Assembly (NCBI GenBank): GCA_035764005.1
Contig: DASTZZ010000008.1
Coordinates: forward strand, 1 to 38,060
DNA: 38,060 bases
Source of the DNA: Terriglobales bacterium
Lineage (GTDB): Bacteria; Acidobacteriota; Terriglobia; Terriglobales; Acidobacteriaceae
Direction of reading: 5' to 3'
This document shows positions 7,079 to 16,514 of this stretch, in pieces. Every line of letters begins with the position of its first letter. Within the stretch, counting starts at the first letter, position 1. The notes beneath the pieces are model-generated. The model was not told the origin of the DNA. It searched no databases and saw only the letters and a list, made by a program, of their open reading frames with translations. The position numbers and the translations under genes are program-made.

Positions 7079-8146
7079 TCAATACGCCGCGATGGGAGCA
7101 CCCGAACGTTTGCGGCTGAGGCTGTAGGAGTGTACTTCGTCTACAAGCGCGAGAACATTTTCCACCGGAGTGTCGGGAAGGATTCCATGGCCGAGATTGA
7201 AGATGTATCCGGGCCTTCCCGCTGCTGATTTCAAAACTTCTCGTGCCTGCTTGCGCAGATCGGCTTCCGGAGCAAAAAGCGCTACGGGATCGAGATTGCC
7301 TTGAACAGCGAATTTATTGCCGAGCGTCTCGAAAGCCTCATCGATAGGAATGCGCCAATCGACGCCGATCACCTCTGCGCGCGTTTGTTTTATCTCATTG
7401 AGCAGCGTTGCCGTGCCAGTTCCGAAATAGATCACTGGCACGCCGGTGGCTTTCAATTCCGCGATAAGGGTTCGTGTATGCGGGAGGACAAACCGGGAGT
7501 AATCGGCAGGCGAGAGAGAGCCAACCCAGCTATCGAAAACCTGGATGGCATCTGCTCCTGCCTGAACCTGGGCCGTAGCAAACGGAGAGAGCACGCGAAT
7601 CAGTCTTCGCATGAGTTCGTTCCAGGCTTCTGGGTCGCGGTACATCAGGCTTTTTGTATGCACATAGTTGCGTGATCCTCCGCCTTCGATCATGTAGCTG
7701 GCGAGCGTGAATGGAGCGCCGCAGAACCCAATCACTGGCAACCGCTCGGCAAAATGGCGCGCGACGATCTGGAGGGATTCGGCTACGTATCCGAGTTCGG
7801 AAGCGCGATCGGTCTTGAGCTGCGCTATGGAACCCGCATCGCGCAAAGGATGCGCGATCTTCGGGCCATCGCCTTCTACGAACTCGAAATCCAAGCCCAT
7901 GACTTCGAGGGGGAGCAGCAGATCGGCAAAGATGATGGCCGCGTCAACGCCCAATCGTTCGGCTGCGGTGATGGTCACATCCGCAGCGAGTTCTGGAGTT
8001 TTACAGATCTCAACGATCGAGTGCTGTTTTCGGACCTGCCGGTACTCGGGCATGTAGCGCCCAGCTTGGCGCATGAGCCAGATGGGGGTCACATCCACCG
8101 GCTGCCGGCGGCAAGCGCGAACAAAGCGGGAATCCGGAGCCGACAT
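7079..8146 (-). CDS. hemE: Uroporphyrinogen decarboxylase
   Basis: A 355-residue uroporphyrinogen III decarboxylase. The diagnostic N-terminal block PIWLMRQAGRYMPEYR is at residues 21-36, followed by AAIIFADLLLPLEVMG with the active-site aspartate and by GFCGAPFTLASYMIEGG. It converts uroporphyrinogen III to coproporphyrinogen III in the cytoplasm. It is the first gene of the leftward hemE-hemH-hemG group, with hemH starting two bases after its stop, so the two are almost certainly translated from one message. Length matches the family. The upstream 210 bases before the next gene carry only a small GTCCG/CGGAC hairpin (8302-8318). Confidence 0.96.
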   Translation of the reverse strand: MSAPDSRFVRACRRQPVDVTPIWLMRQAGRYMPEYRQVRKQHSIVEICKTPELAADVTITAAERLGVDAAIIFADLLLPLEVMGLDFEFVEGDGPKIAHPLRDAGSIAQLKTDRASELGYVAESLQIVARHFAERLPVIGFCGAPFTLASYMIEGGGSRNYVHTKSLMYRDPEAWNELMRRLIRVLSPFATAQVQAGADAIQVFDSWVGSLSPADYSRFVLPHTRTLIAELKATGVPVIYFGTGTATLLNEIKQTRAEVIGVDWRIPIDEAFETLGNKFAVQGNLDPVALFAPEADLRKQAREVLKSAAGRPGYIFNLGHGILPDTPVENVLALVDEVHSYSLSRKRSGAPIAAY

Positions 8147-8356
8147 CGAATCGAGGTTACCACGCTGAGGTTGTCAGCGAGGTAAAGACTGGGCAAATCG
8201 TAAGCCCGATCGGGAGTATCAGCTTCCCCGCTGCACGGAAATTGGGAGGCAATTCAAAACGGGAATGCGGAATCAACAACTTACGTCTTTTCAATACGAT
8301 AGTCCGTTAAAACCGGACGGATCGCGCCACGTTATGCCAAATACGTTCCGGCAGGC

Positions 8357-8599
8357 TTAAATTGCAACCTCCACCGTAGGACTATCCGGCGTTTCATATT
8401 TCCAGCGCCAACCATCGGCGATGCGTTCGATGTAAGCGCGGTCAAACAACTCCGCAGTGGCTTTGGCGACCACCTGCACATCGTAGCCGAGGCGTTTACC
8501 TATGGCGGCATTACTGATTGGATTCCTGTTGGTTTCGCTGTGCTGGAAAATCACGGTTTTAATCTGGCCTGCAAGTCTGTCGTTCGAGTTCATGCCCAT
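8357..8599 (-). CDS. Small hypothetical protein, possible winged-helix fold
   Basis: An 80-residue protein if started at ATG 8599, which has AGGA about seven bases upstream; the frame is open up to 8677 but the extra 26 residues look unstructured. The sequence SNAAIGKRLGYDVQVVAKAT followed by ELFDRAYIERIADGWRW has the spacing of a short helix-turn-helix plus wing, as in MarR- or DprA-like domains, but this is an inference from pattern only. It could be a small DNA-binding regulator. It is transcribed away from the secreted hypothetical at 8676. Confidence 0.5.
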   Translation of the reverse strand: MGMNSNDRLAGQIKTVIFQHSETNRNPISNAAIGKRLGYDVQVVAKATAELFDRAYIERIADGWRWKYETPDSPTVEVAI

Positions 8600-8675
8600 T
8601 AGATTCCTGCATGGCTGTTCTGGTTCCATTAAACAGCTTGCCCTATAGCTCTGCTGCGGCGTATTTTTTCCAACC

Positions 8676-8996
8676 ATGAAACGGCTACTGCTCTGCGCCT
8701 TTCTACTTTCTCCAGTGCTTGCGCTGGCCGCCGACGATTATCCATTAACACTTACGGTCATCAGCGCCGAGAGATACAACCACGGCGGCTACATTACGAC
8801 CAACATCATCGGCTGGCTTTCTGACGATCCACAGCGGCAACAACTGCACATGGTCTGTGATACCGGCATCTTCAGCCGTGGTCCTGACGGGCGTGCCAAC
8901 AGGTATGCGGCACGCCGCAACAAGCCGCACGAAATAAAGATTGGCGCGCGCGAAATGGGGAAGGACAAAATCAAGGAGCACACGTGTAAGTATTAG
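8676..8996 (+). CDS. Small secreted hypothetical protein
   Basis: A 106-residue protein with a clear Sec signal peptide: MKRLLLCAFLLSPVLALAAD, cleaved probably after ALA at residue 18. The mature part is short, beta-rich in appearance and contains two cysteines (in HMVCDTGIF and EHTCKY) that could form one disulfide. No family was recognised with certainty. It stands alone between a divergent hypothetical gene and the convergent beta-galactosidase gene. Confidence 0.6.
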   Translation: MKRLLLCAFLLSPVLALAADDYPLTLTVISAERYNHGGYITTNIIGWLSDDPQRQQLHMVCDTGIFSRGPDGRANRYAARRNKPHEIKIGAREMGKDKIKEHTCKY

Positions 8997-9029
8997 TTCC
9001 GCTAACTTGGAAATGCTCTAAACGCCTGC

Positions 9030-10628
9030 TCAGAATCTGCCTAGTCGAACCCGTACTACTTCAGGCTGCTCGTGGAAACGGAGGCCGCGATCTGTTTCGT
9101 CGCCATTCCACAGGCGAAGGCCTTTCCACTGTCCTTGCTCGTAGGTTCCCTGCTCAGCAGAGAGAACCTGCATTCGCAATCCCGGAAGCCTGCCGGGAAG
9201 GTGGAAGCTGACGCTGGCATCGACGCCAGTCAACAGGAATTCGTCGGCCCCGAGCTGTGCGATGAGTGCCACACCATGGGCATCGCTCGTGCCTGGCGGA
9301 CGGCGGCCATCGCGTTGAGGGAAGCCGTAAGAAACGGTCGCTTGCCAGCTGCCAAAATCGATTTCCTGTTGCGGTTGCCCTGGCTCCTCGACAGAGGTCT
9401 TGAGTTTTCCATCGAAGTTCCACTGAGCGATTTCGTTGCTCATGGAACCGAGCAGAGCGAAGTTGCGCGCATGAGCTTTAGGAGGTTCACTTCCAGGAAT
9501 GTCGCCGTCGGGGTGGTCAATTCCAAATGGGGAAAATCCGATCGCGCCATCTCCGAGAGCGTAGAAGAGGAACTTGGCAAAATCGTCGCTGCGTCCTGTT
9601 TCCGGAATCCAGACCGGATTATCGGGTCGGGCGTAAGCGTGCAGCACGTCGCGATAAATACCAGACTCGCTGTTGTAGATATCGGGACCAATCATGTCAG
9701 TGGCCGGAGCTAACGCGCGCCAGAGCCCGACGTACTTTTGCACTGCTCCGCCACTCGGATATTGAATTCCAGGAATGGCCATGCGCCTCTCGGGTAACTC
9801 GGCGGGCGGGTAACTCAGCCATACGTTGATGTAGAGCGGAATAGCAAACTCGGCTTTGCCGGCCGCCGCGATTTCATTTACATACTTCGCCTGGTGATAA
9901 AGCTGAAACATTTCATCCGCGTCTGCTCCAAACACCTGGCTCCATGTGCCCGCAGATTTATGAACGACATTCAGTAAGTCCGATGGAACCTGTCCGGCAA
10001 ACTGCGCGTTTGCTGCGGGAGAAAAATCGCGCACGCTGCCGATAATTCCCGACTCGTTTTCCACCTGCACGAGCAACACCGCATGCTCGGTCTGGTCCAA
10101 AGCTTTCAGATGACGCATCAGCGCAACGAACGCCGCTTTGTCCGCCTGAAGGGTTGCTCTTGAGTTGGCAGTAAGTACGTCGATCGGCTCTCCGTCTTTA
10201 TTGATCACCCGAGGGAATCGCTTGGTGTCGGTCTTCACCCAATCGGGAACGTAATGCATGTTTCCGTTCTTCCAGGTTCCAAACCAGAGCAGGACAACAT
10301 GAAGGTTGTGCTCGCGCGCTCCCTTGACAATTGCATCGACATTCCCAAAATCGAACTGACCTTCGCGAGGCTCCATCTGTTCCCAGTACACGGGCGCTTC
10401 AACCGTATTCGCGTGCAGCTTTGCGAGAGAGTCCCACACCTGCGGCAGTTCCGAAGGCCAGGCGCTGGAATTGTGGATCTGTCCTCCCAAAATGAGAAAG
10501 GGATGACCATCGACCAGCAGTGCCCAGCGCCCATCTTTCTGGATAACGCGGGGCGCTTCCGCCGCGTGCAGGAATGCAGTTGTGACAATCAGAACAGCTA
10601 GAACGATAGATTTGGAATGTGCGCGCAC
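9030..10628 (-). CDS. Secreted GH35-like beta-galactosidase
   Basis: A 532-residue protein with a signal peptide (about residues 1-23, ending AFLHAAEA). The catalytic TIM barrel follows: HPFLILGGQIHNSSAWP, ANTVEAPVYWEQMEPREGQF, VVLLWFGTWKNG, then LVQVENESG with the likely acid/base Glu192 and VWIPETGR with the likely nucleophile Glu343, and a C-terminal beta domain. These blocks fit GH35-type beta-galactosidases of the Caulobacter/Acidobacteria kind that carry a DUF5597-like C-terminal domain. The enzyme would act outside the cytoplasm on plant or microbial galactosides. There is no sugar transporter or regulator next to it, so the substrate is not indicated. Confidence 0.85.
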   Translation of the reverse strand: MRAHSKSIVLAVLIVTTAFLHAAEAPRVIQKDGRWALLVDGHPFLILGGQIHNSSAWPSELPQVWDSLAKLHANTVEAPVYWEQMEPREGQFDFGNVDAIVKGAREHNLHVVLLWFGTWKNGNMHYVPDWVKTDTKRFPRVINKDGEPIDVLTANSRATLQADKAAFVALMRHLKALDQTEHAVLLVQVENESGIIGSVRDFSPAANAQFAGQVPSDLLNVVHKSAGTWSQVFGADADEMFQLYHQAKYVNEIAAAGKAEFAIPLYINVWLSYPPAELPERRMAIPGIQYPSGGAVQKYVGLWRALAPATDMIGPDIYNSESGIYRDVLHAYARPDNPVWIPETGRSDDFAKFLFYALGDGAIGFSPFGIDHPDGDIPGSEPPKAHARNFALLGSMSNEIAQWNFDGKLKTSVEEPGQPQQEIDFGSWQATVSYGFPQRDGRRPPGTSDAHGVALIAQLGADEFLLTGVDASVSFHLPGRLPGLRMQVLSAEQGTYEQGQWKGLRLWNGDETDRGLRFHEQPEVVRVRLGRF

Positions 10629-10775
10629 GTTCTAACCTCGCGCGCACACTATATGCGTCCGTGATGAACGTGACAACGACTTCCGTTCGAATGAAACCGT
10701 GAGATTCGGAGTGCGAAACGAAGCTTTGGTCTGCGGAGTCTGGGAAGGTCTGCTCGCTTAAAGCAAAAATCCATG

Positions 10776-12209
10776 CTAAGACAAGGCGCTGACAAGAGAT
10801 GCTGCCAACGCTCGCTCGTCTTCGACAAAGATAGTTCTCAAGTCGAACAGCAGGCGATCGGCTTCGATGCGCGCGATTACAGGTGGAGACTGTTTTCGCA
10901 ATCTGCTCAACAACTCCTCAGGGCTATATCGTTCGGAAGAGACTGAAATCACGAATGTCGGCAGAGTCGCCGTCGGCGCCGTTCCTCCCCCGATGACAGA
11001 CTTGCCTTCCATCACCTGAAATTTGCATCCGGCGATTGCGTTGAGTTCATGCAGAAAGTTTTCGGCGCGACTGCGAATCCCGTCCGCCGGAGCGTAGATC
11101 ATCTGCAAAGTTGGAATCGCTTCATAATCTTGACGAACGTAAGCGAGGAGCGTGGCCTCGAGAGCTGCGTACGTGAGTTTGTCGACGCGCAGTGCCCGGA
11201 AGAGAGGGTTCGAGCGCATTCGCTTTACCAGTTCCGGCCGTCCTGCAATTACGCCGGCTTGCGGACCGCCCAGAAGCTTATCCCCGCTCACGCACACAAC
11301 GTCGATTCCTATCGCAAGCGCTTCATGCAGACCGTACTCGCCCTGCACGCCAGCCGACGCGAGGTTCACCAACAGACCGTTTCCGAGATCTTCCATAACG
11401 GGAATGCGATGCTTACGTCCTAATTGCGCTAACTCTGCTGAAGAAGGCTGCTCGGTGAAGCCGATCATTGCGAAGTTAGAGCGATGAACGCGGAGCAGGA
11501 GGCGCGTATTCGGTGTGATTGCCTTTTCGTAGTCGGAAAGACGCGTGCGGTTGGTGGTGCCGACTTCGCGAAGCTGCGCGCTGGACTTGGCCATAATCTC
11601 CGGCACGCGGAACGAGCCGCCGATTTCCACCAGTTCGCCGCGCGACACAATTACTTCACCACCTTCAGCGAGTGTGTTCAGCGCGAGCAGAACCGCGGCC
11701 GCGCAGTTGTTTACGACGATCGCTTCGAGCTTGGACTCGCTGGTTTTTCCTTCTGCAGAAGCATTGGCATCGAGCAGGCGCTCGAAGAGTCTCTGTACAT
11801 GGACATCGCGTTTGCCGCGCTCTCCCGAATCGAGATCAAATTCCAAATTGGAGTAAGCGGAGGCGATGCTGACAAGGTGATACAGAGCCTCGCGGGAGAT
11901 CGGTGCACGTCCGAGGTTGGTATGAAGAATTACGCCGGTCGCATTGATGACTTTTTGGAGCGAATAGCCAAGCGACCGTCGCAACTCGCGTTCAACTGCG
12001 TCGGGAATGCCATCGATGGCAAGTTGCGCTCGGCTCCCATCGATACTGCCGGAGCTGATCTCCTTTCGGAGACGATCGAGAACGGTGCGGACCGCGTCAG
12101 CAGTAGCCACGCGGCCCTCGCGTTCGAGTGACTCGCTAATTGCGGAGGAACGAAGAAGTTCGTCCACCGACGGAAGCTGCCGCAGCCAGTCCGTTTTCTT
12201 TACTGTCAC
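10776..12209 (-). CDS. selA: L-seryl-tRNA(Sec) selenium transferase
   Basis: A 477-residue pyridoxal phosphate enzyme that converts seryl-tRNA(Sec) to selenocysteinyl-tRNA(Sec). Family blocks are clear: LPSVDELLRS near the start, KVINATGVILHTNLGRAPIS (about residues 86-105), VNNCAAAVLLALNTLA, EVGTTNRTRLSDYEKAI, and VCVSGDKLLGGPQAG with the cofactor lysine Lys311. The start is GTG at 12209; no ATG is available before the conserved N-terminus. This start lies inside the preceding LytTR gene, giving a 74-base overlap. Presence of selA implies that the organism makes selenoproteins, but selB, selC and selD are not in the window, and no in-frame UGA selenoprotein was noticed. Confidence 0.95.
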   Translation of the reverse strand: MTVKKTDWLRQLPSVDELLRSSAISESLEREGRVATADAVRTVLDRLRKEISSGSIDGSRAQLAIDGIPDAVERELRRSLGYSLQKVINATGVILHTNLGRAPISREALYHLVSIASAYSNLEFDLDSGERGKRDVHVQRLFERLLDANASAEGKTSESKLEAIVVNNCAAAVLLALNTLAEGGEVIVSRGELVEIGGSFRVPEIMAKSSAQLREVGTTNRTRLSDYEKAITPNTRLLLRVHRSNFAMIGFTEQPSSAELAQLGRKHRIPVMEDLGNGLLVNLASAGVQGEYGLHEALAIGIDVVCVSGDKLLGGPQAGVIAGRPELVKRMRSNPLFRALRVDKLTYAALEATLLAYVRQDYEAIPTLQMIYAPADGIRSRAENFLHELNAIAGCKFQVMEGKSVIGGGTAPTATLPTFVISVSSERYSPEELLSRLRKQSPPVIARIEADRLLFDLRTIFVEDERALAASLVSALS

Positions 12210-12633
12210 TCCCGTATTTCACCAGATGCTTTCCTTGCGAAGCAATGGGAAGCAGCTTTTCCAGCTTACTGCGATGGCGGCGGCTCATCTTGAGCTGCGA
12301 TCCATCTTGCAGAACCAGGAGGTAGTCGCCGCGCTGCAGAGCGTGCGATTCCTTCACGCGATCTAGGTTCACGATCGTGCAGCGATGCACGCGTCCGAAC
12401 TTCTGCGGATCCAGCCGCTGCTCAATCGCGTTTATGGTCGAGCGAATGCGGAACACCTGTCCCGCAGAATGAATATGGACGTAGTTGGCTGCTGCGGAGA
12501 GATAGTCAATATCCGCCACAGTCTGTAGAAAAATTCGGCTCTGCGACCGAATCACGATCTTCTTGGGGTACTCGCGCGGGACTTCCGCTGACTGCATTCC
12601 GGGAGCCTGCACACAGGGCGAAACAGTAGCCAT
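12136..12633 (-). CDS. LytTR-domain DNA-binding protein without a receiver domain
   Basis: A 165-residue protein starting at ATG 12633, which has GAGGAG nine bases ahead; an earlier start at 12666 is less likely. Residues 23-118 are a LytTR domain, with the conserved strands IFLQTVADIDYLSAAANYVH, FGRVHRCTIVNLDRV and LLVLQDGSQLKMSRRHRSKL. There is no response-regulator receiver domain, so it is not a simple partner of a LytS-type kinase. The last 45 or so residues are unrelated to the domain, and their codons overlap the start of selA by 74 bases. It may regulate its own operon including selA, but that is an inference from position. Confidence 0.85.
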   Translation of the reverse strand: MATVSPCVQAPGMQSAEVPREYPKKIVIRSQSRIFLQTVADIDYLSAAANYVHIHSAGQVFRIRSTINAIEQRLDPQKFGRVHRCTIVNLDRVKESHALQRGDYLLVLQDGSQLKMSRRHRSKLEKLLPIASQGKHLVKYGSDSKENGLAAAASVGGRTSSFLRN

Positions 12634-13063
12634 ACACTCCTCAATGCGCTTTGAATTCGACAACAAACTCCTCGGCCGCGCGATGCGCGAGCCCTGGTTG
12701 GAACGGCACGATCGAGGAGCTGGTTTTCTATACCGCTTAAACCTCGGAAGCAGGAGATTTCATCCAGAAAAAAACGGGCTGTCGGCTCTTGGCAGTCGGC
12801 CTTCGGCCAAAAGGACGCTTCGCGGGTTCCTTCCCCATCAGTTCTTTTCTCAGTGACTCCGCGTCTCCGTGGTGGAACGGCCGGCAGGAGCAACCCGGTG
12901 GTAATCAGGTGTTTCCCTCGTATAACTAAGAGCCTGACCAATTTAGGCCTTACGATGAGTGTGGTAACGTTAGCCCAACTTACGGAGTCCGCGCTGATCG
13001 TGTGTCAATTTTGGGCCTTGGTCCGGTCCCGACACATCTGCGCGGCATGGCTGCCCATCGATT
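12634..13063. other. Intergenic stretch of 430 bases with a dispersed repeat
   Basis: This gap between the divergent LytTR and TPR genes holds no convincing gene. Bases 12851-12875 (cagtgactccgcgtctccgtggtgg) are an inverted-orientation copy of the 'caccacggagacacgg' repeat also present at 4364, 17494, 17621 and 30608. Promoters for both flanking genes must lie here but none is distinct enough to mark. Confidence 0.6.
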
Positions 13064-16045
13064 ATGGCTCTCGGTTTTACGTTCAATAAAGCGAAGATCC
13101 TCAGCGCCGCTGAGAAGTACGTGCAGCAAGGCAAGCTGCAGAACGCAATCGCCGAATACGAAAAGGTCTCGAAGCAGGATCCCAAGGACCTCACGGTCCT
13201 CAACACCATCGGCGATCTTTACGCCCGTCTGGGCCGCAACGACAGGGCCTCAGAATTCTTCAGAAAAGTTGGAGACGCATACGCCTCCGATGGTTTCGTC
13301 GTAAAAGCCATCGCGATGTACAAGAAGTTGACGAAGCTTGGCGCGACCACGCCGGATGCGCTGGTCCGCCTGGGCGATCTGTACACCCAGCAAGGCCTCT
13401 ACAACGATGCTCGCGCCCAGTACATGACGGTCGCCGATCAGTATCTAAAGAACAACGACAAAGAGAGCGCCGCCGGCATTCTGAAGAAGATGCTGGACCT
13501 TGATCCGGAAAACGCGGCGATGCAGACCAAGGTCGCGGATCTCTATCAAAAGCTCGGCAGAAATCAGGAAGCGCTCGACATTTACTTTCATTCCGCGCAG
13601 GCGTTGTTTCAGCGTGGATCTACCGCAGAGGCCGAAGAAGCCCTGCGGCACGCGTTAAAAATCGATCCCAAGTACGAGCCTGCTCTGCTGCTTCGCGGAC
13701 AGTTGGCCGTGACCTCCGGAAAGTCCGACGCCGCCATCTCCAACCTGGAGAAGCTGCAGGACCTCGACACGCGCCCCGAAGCGCTGCGACCACTACTGCA
13801 GGCTTATATAAAGAGCGGTGAGTTCGATAAAGCGGAACCGATTGTCGACAAGCTGGTGACGGCTCACCACGACTCATCCGTGGTTGCCTCCTATTCCGAA
13901 GCGTTGCTCGCTGCCGACCGTTCCGATCTGGCGGTAGCGCTGTACGAAAAATGCGCCGACAAATTTCTCGCAGAAAATAAGCAGGAGTTTCTCGACAAGC
14001 TAACTGCGCTCGTCTCCAAGATCAAAGAAAACGAGGCCTCCCTGCAGTCGATGCTCGCTCTGTTGCGCAAGTCCGATGCTCCCGCTCACGCCATTCGCGA
14101 AGTGCAGGAGTTACTGGCCAACGTTTATGTGCAGCACGGCGAGCTACAGGCGGCCGCGGATCTCTATCAGGAACTCGCGCAAGCCGAGCCCGAGAATCCC
14201 CTCCACGACCAGAATTACAAACAGATCGTTTCCAGAATGGGGACAGACTCGGCCACCCGTGAGCTTTCCAGCGAAGAGGGCGGCCAGGCGCTCATGCTCG
14301 ATGAGCTTGAGGGCGCGCCTGCCGTTGCTCAGGAATATTCGCGCGATCTAGCCGAGGAGATCACCTCCGCGCTCACCGACTCTGAGCTCTTCGCGAGCTA
14401 TAACGTCCCCGACAAGGCAGTCGTTCCCTTGGAGAAAGTTCTCTCAAAGGCGCCGAACGACGTCCGCGTTCGCCAGCGCCTCGCGGCCTTGTACGCAAGG
14501 CTCGGTCGCTTTGCCGATGCTGCCGCATGCTGCAAAGTGTTGTCGGAAGTACATAGTGTCGCCGGCAATGCCGATCAGGCCAAGCAGTTCCGCGACATCG
14601 CGACACGATACGAGCAGCAGGCAGGAGGAGCCGTGCCAAGTGCTGCCGTGGCACCGGTCGACGCTCCTCTTCCCCCGCCTCCCGCGATCGAAGTAGTGCC
14701 GGTTGAGCCCATCCCGTTCCAAGCCTCATCCGTTACTAATGCAGAAGTCGAAACGCCGGCTCCGCAAGCTGCCGCGGCCACGGAATTCGAGATTGCTTCT
14801 GCTCCGGTGCAAGAAGCGCCCGCAAAAGCAGAAGCTCCGGCTCAGCCCGAAGCTCCAGCTCACGCCCAAACTGCGGCGCACGCCGAGGCCGAGCACGGCG
14901 ACTGGGAAGACATGCTCACAGTCGAAGCGCCGACGGCATCCGTGCAGGAAGTCACCGCCCAGGATTCCCCTGACGAGATCGCCGAGGAAGCTCGCTTCTA
15001 CATCGATCAGGGCATGCTGGCGGAAGCGAAAGCGGCGATTGCCCGCTTGGAGTCGAGCGCATCGAATCATCCCGCTCTGGCCGAGTTACGTGAAAAATCA
15101 AAGCTGGTGGAAGCCGCGGCTCCAGCAGCGGCTCCGGTTGAAGCTGCACCTGCGAAGCACGTAGCCGAAGCCGCGCCCATCGCTGTTCCGGAACCGGAAG
15201 TTCGAAAAGCTCCGGCCCCGCAAGCTCCTCGTCAGCCAACGCACGAGGAAGAAGAGGTATTTGCAGATCTTCTCGCGGAGCCCACTCCGGCAGAAGCTCC
15301 AAAACCAGCAGCGAAGCCAGTGGTCGTACCTGCGCCTGCGCAGCCCAAGACAGCAACGATAGCTGCGGCAGCAGCTGCGGCCTCACCTCCGGCGGTCGCC
15401 GACGATCCGCTTTCGGGCCTGCTCTCCGATCTGGAAGACGCGCTCGGCGACATAGCTCCGCCACCCACAGCGACCAAACCCGCAGTAGCCGCGGCCAAAG
15501 CTACGGCTGCGCGAGCACCAGAGCCTCAGCCCGTTGCAGTCGCAGCGGGGCCACAGCCGACCGCAAACACGGCCACGGCTACGATGAGCGACGAAGCTAG
15601 CTCCATGCTCTCCGATCTTCTGCACGAGTTTAAAGAGGAGGTGGAAGAGCCGGTCGCCGAAGCTGACGATCCCGAGACTCACTACAACCTTGGCGTCGCC
15701 TTCCGCGAGATGGGACTGCTTGACGAAGCGATCGGCGAGTTGCAAAAGGTCTGCCGCTCGCTCGACAACGGGCACTCATTCTCGCAGCCGATCCAGGCCT
15801 ACACCTGGCTGGCACAGTGCTTGGTGGACAAAGGCGCTCCGCAGGCGGCGATCCGCTGGTATGAGCGGGCACTAACGGTCAGAGGAATTAACGAAGACAG
15901 CCGCCTGGCCGTCTACTACGACATGGCCAACGCCTTCGAATCTGCCGGCAATAAGAAAGCTGCTCTCGACAACTTTATGCAGGTATACGGCGCGAATATC
16001 GACTATCGCGACGTAGCCGACCGTATCCGCAGCCTGAGTAAGTAG
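13064..16045 (+). CDS. Large tetratricopeptide-repeat protein with Ala/Pro-rich linker
   Basis: A 993-residue protein with no signal peptide. Residues 10 to about 520 are tandem TPR units (for example KLQNAIAEYEKVSKQDPKDL and DLYARLGRNDRASEFFRKVG). Residues about 520-860 form a low-complexity linker very rich in alanine, proline and glutamate (runs such as APAKAEAPAQPEAPAHAQ), interrupted by a short helical segment around EEARFYIDQGMLAEAKAAIA. The C-terminal 130 residues return to TPR form, starting at DDPETHYNLGVAFREMGLLD. Such proteins are scaffolds, and in Acidobacteriota and Deltaproteobacteria similar ones are found near type IV pilus or gliding genes; no partner is present here to say which. 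It is followed after 19 bases by a small membrane protein gene. Confidence 0.85.
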   Translation: MALGFTFNKAKILSAAEKYVQQGKLQNAIAEYEKVSKQDPKDLTVLNTIGDLYARLGRNDRASEFFRKVGDAYASDGFVVKAIAMYKKLTKLGATTPDALVRLGDLYTQQGLYNDARAQYMTVADQYLKNNDKESAAGILKKMLDLDPENAAMQTKVADLYQKLGRNQEALDIYFHSAQALFQRGSTAEAEEALRHALKIDPKYEPALLLRGQLAVTSGKSDAAISNLEKLQDLDTRPEALRPLLQAYIKSGEFDKAEPIVDKLVTAHHDSSVVASYSEALLAADRSDLAVALYEKCADKFLAENKQEFLDKLTALVSKIKENEASLQSMLALLRKSDAPAHAIREVQELLANVYVQHGELQAAADLYQELAQAEPENPLHDQNYKQIVSRMGTDSATRELSSEEGGQALMLDELEGAPAVAQEYSRDLAEEITSALTDSELFASYNVPDKAVVPLEKVLSKAPNDVRVRQRLAALYARLGRFADAAACCKVLSEVHSVAGNADQAKQFRDIATRYEQQAGGAVPSAAVAPVDAPLPPPPAIEVVPVEPIPFQASSVTNAEVETPAPQAAAATEFEIASAPVQEAPAKAEAPAQPEAPAHAQTAAHAEAEHGDWEDMLTVEAPTASVQEVTAQDSPDEIAEEARFYIDQGMLAEAKAAIARLESSASNHPALAELREKSKLVEAAAPAAAPVEAAPAKHVAEAAPIAVPEPEVRKAPAPQAPRQPTHEEEEVFADLLAEPTPAEAPKPAAKPVVVPAPAQPKTATIAAAAAAASPPAVADDPLSGLLSDLEDALGDIAPPPTATKPAVAAAKATAARAPEPQPVAVAAGPQPTANTATATMSDEASSMLSDLLHEFKEEVEEPVAEADDPETHYNLGVAFREMGLLDEAIGELQKVCRSLDNGHSFSQPIQAYTWLAQCLVDKGAPQAAIRWYERALTVRGINEDSRLAVYYDMANAFESAGNKKAALDNFMQVYGANIDYRDVADRIRSLSK

Positions 16046-16064
16046 ATGCTCTACAATCAGGACT

Positions 16065-16448
16065 ATGGATCGCGAGGCCAAGGTTCTGAATTTTCCGGCA
16101 GCAGCATCGTCCGACGGGAACCTCGCCACCAAGATGGAGGGACCAGTGGCCACTGAAGCTCAGGCATCAAATGCCCTGGTTTCGCCCGCTCCGTCGGAAG
16201 CTCCACCGCCGATCTGGATGCAGCGCCTGGCGATCATCAGCACGGTCATCATCTGCTGCTGGATCGGATTCATCCTCGCCGCCTTGCCTTGGCTGCCGCA
16301 ATGGACAGAAAACAGCCTGATCAGCGACTTCCCGAACCTGCGCTGGCTGATTGGGACAGGATTCGTCCGCGGTCTGGTCACCGGCATCGGCATCCTCGAT
16401 CTCTGGATCGGAATCTCAGAAGCCGTTCACTATCGCGACCGGCGCTAA
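16065..16448 (+). CDS. Small membrane protein of unknown function
   Basis: A 127-residue protein with a cytoplasmic-looking N-terminal 50 residues rich in alanine, serine and proline, and two predicted membrane segments: about residues 54-75 (LAIISTVIICCWIGFILAAL) and about 93-115 (LIGTGFVRGLVTGIGILDLW). It starts 19 bases after the TPR gene and is probably in the same transcript, followed 66 bases later by the LOG-family gene. No known family was recognised. It might anchor the TPR protein, but this is only suggested by adjacency. Confidence 0.7.
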   Translation: MDREAKVLNFPAAASSDGNLATKMEGPVATEAQASNALVSPAPSEAPPPIWMQRLAIISTVIICCWIGFILAALPWLPQWTENSLISDFPNLRWLIGTGFVRGLVTGIGILDLWIGISEAVHYRDRR

Positions 16449-16514
16449 GACGCGTTCCGCTGCATGCATCCTGTAATCTTGAAGTCCTGAATTTTTCCTG
16501 CTGACCGGTATCCG

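Noticed and set aside
8302-8318. GTCCG/CGGAC hairpin upstream of hemE as a riboswitch or terminator
   Set aside because: Five-base stem only, no T-run and no further structure around it.
12552-12941. Open frames upstream of the LytTR gene
   Set aside because: They run through the 'ctccgtggtg' repeat and have no family resemblance.
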